A stretch of 6,562 bases of DNA from Paracoccaceae bacterium. Lineage in GTDB: Bacteria; Pseudomonadota; Alphaproteobacteria; Rhodobacterales; Rhodobacteraceae. Below the pieces are notes generated by a model. The model worked only from the letters and a program-made list of their open reading frames with translations, was not told the origin of the DNA and searched no databases. The DNA is taken from contig JALWQC010000217.1 in assembly GCA_027080755.1 (NCBI GenBank), positions 1 to 6,562 on the forward strand, read 5' to 3'. Below, piece by piece: positions 5,750 to 6,562 of the stretch. Numbering within the stretch: the first letter of the stretch is position 1; each line of letters starts with the position of its first letter. The position numbers and the translations under genes are program-made.

Positions 5750-6562
5750 CGGCGGTATTCTTTCAGGTAGTGGCGTTCAAACAGCCGTTTCGCCCAGTGG
5801 AAAATCTTCATCGGCGGCAGGAAGATGGTGCGCTTGTCATTGCGGAACACCAGAATACCGGAATCGAGCGTATCGACGATACAGATCAGTTCCGCCTTGA
5901 AATCATGGGACGGCTCGCGACCGTTGATTTCGTCGATGATGTTTTTCACCGCCGCCTCGGCCTGCAAGTCGGCCTGATGCGCCTGCTTGGCCAGCCACTC
6001 CGGCCCGGGATAGGAACCCGTATCGCCAACCACATAGGTCCCCTTCAGCCCCTGCACGCGGCACTTGCTGTCCGCCTGGATGAACCCCCCTTCGGAGCGC
6101 GGCAAATCGGTGTTGTCCAGCCACAGCGGGCCGGTCATCCCCGGCATCATCAGGACCAGATCGGCGGGGATTTCCTCGCGTTCGGTAACAACCTTGTCGG
6201 GCTCGATACGGATCGGCTTTGCCCCGAGATGGGTGGGAATGTTGCGCTTGGCCATCTGTTTCAACAGGCCGACAACCGCCTTTTCCCCCAGCCGGTTTCC
6301 CGGTTTGGGCGAGCCGTTGAAGAATACCAGATTGAACTTGTCCCGCCGTCCCTGCCGCCGCAAAAGGGTGTCGATCCCGAACAGGAATTCGAACATCGGA
6401 CCGCCGCGCACGGCCTTGGGCTCTTTCGGGTTGGTGCCGAAACCGATGGCAATGGTGCCGCCGTCCATTTCGTTGATACGGTCATGGATCAACTGCCCCG
6501 AGGCCGGCCCCTCGCAAGGGATAATGGCGTTTTCGGTAATCCCGGGCAGTTTCTTGATGAAA
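5746..6562 (-). CDS. Sulfide:quinone oxidoreductase-like FAD enzyme, C-terminal part (cut by window edge)
   Basis: The frame is open from the right edge, so the start and the N-terminal FAD-binding Rossmann motif lie outside; 271 residues are visible. I number from the first complete codon (6561-6559). The segment GGPMFEF followed by IDTLLRR (53-69) matches the region that in sulfide:quinone oxidoreductases reads C-x-G-P-A-Y-E-F, but the cysteine position is arginine (R52). C16, in PCEGPASG, and C167, just before GTYVVGD (174-180), are other cysteines that could be redox-active. The GD in that motif is the usual second FAD contact. The C-terminus (about 250-271) is an amphipathic basic helix (HWAKRLFERHYLKEYRR) suited to peripheral membrane binding. 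A quinone-reducing, membrane-attached role is likely; sulfide as substrate is uncertain, and an NDH-2-like or other role is possible. Its TAA overlaps the protease TAG on the other strand. Confidence 0.8.
   Translation of the reverse strand, partial: FIKKLPGITENAIIPCEGPASGQLIHDRINEMDGGTIAIGFGTNPKEPKAVRGGPMFEFLFGIDTLLRRQGRRDKFNLVFFNGSPKPGNRLGEKAVVGLLKQMAKRNIPTHLGAKPIRIEPDKVVTEREEIPADLVLMMPGMTGPLWLDNTDLPRSEGGFIQADSKCRVQGLKGTYVVGDTGSYPGPEWLAKQAHQADLQAEAAVKNIIDEINGREPSHDFKAELICIVDTLDSGILVFRNDKRTIFLPPMKIFHWAKRLFERHYLKEYRR

Overview
The window is GC-rich and densely packed, with mostly GTG/ATG starts, 4-nt ATGA/GTGA gene overlaps and protein sequences that look alphaproteobacterial, most likely Rhodobacterales. 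The main clues are a DksA that keeps the coiled-coil tip motif but has lost three of four zinc cysteines, and an AAA+/VWA (CoxD/CoxE-like) pair of the type common in that order. This placement is inferred from protein character, not from a database search.

Layout. (1) 1-162: a short stretch without a convincing gene, holding small dyads, a three-copy octamer repeat and a weak terminator for the leftward dksA. (2) 163-585, minus: dksA, an RNA polymerase-binding stringent-response regulator. (3) 586-732: divergent promoter region. (4) 733-2012, plus: a MoxR/CoxD-like AAA+ ATPase overlapping a GNAT acetyltransferase by 4 nt, closed by a perfect 8-bp hairpin. (5) 2111-5001, plus: a tightly coupled five-gene unit. 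It runs 56-aa two-helix membrane protein, VWA protein (CoxE-like), 112-aa single-anchor membrane protein, DedA-family protein, second DedA-family protein. Its junctions overlap by 1, 4, 4 and 4 nt. (6) 5066-5749, plus: a small membrane-anchored M48 metalloprotease, possibly made from a leaderless transcript. (7) 5746-6562, minus: the C-terminal part of an FAD-dependent oxidoreductase resembling sulfide:quinone oxidoreductases, cut by the window edge and convergent with the protease gene through overlapping stop codons.

How they may work together. MoxR-type ATPases and VWA proteins act as pairs that remodel or load cofactors into client proteins. Here the ATPase and its VWA partner sit about 700 bp apart, and the VWA gene is locked into an operon with four membrane proteins. 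Two of these are tandem, gap-free paralogues of the DedA flippase/transporter superfamily, and an M48 membrane protease follows. A plausible but untested reading is an inner-membrane module in which the MoxR/VWA machine acts on, or is recruited by, the paired DedA-like proteins. This is the best candidate for an undescribed system in the window. The remaining genes look like ordinary chromosomal housekeeping. No RNA gene, insertion sequence or CRISPR array is visible.
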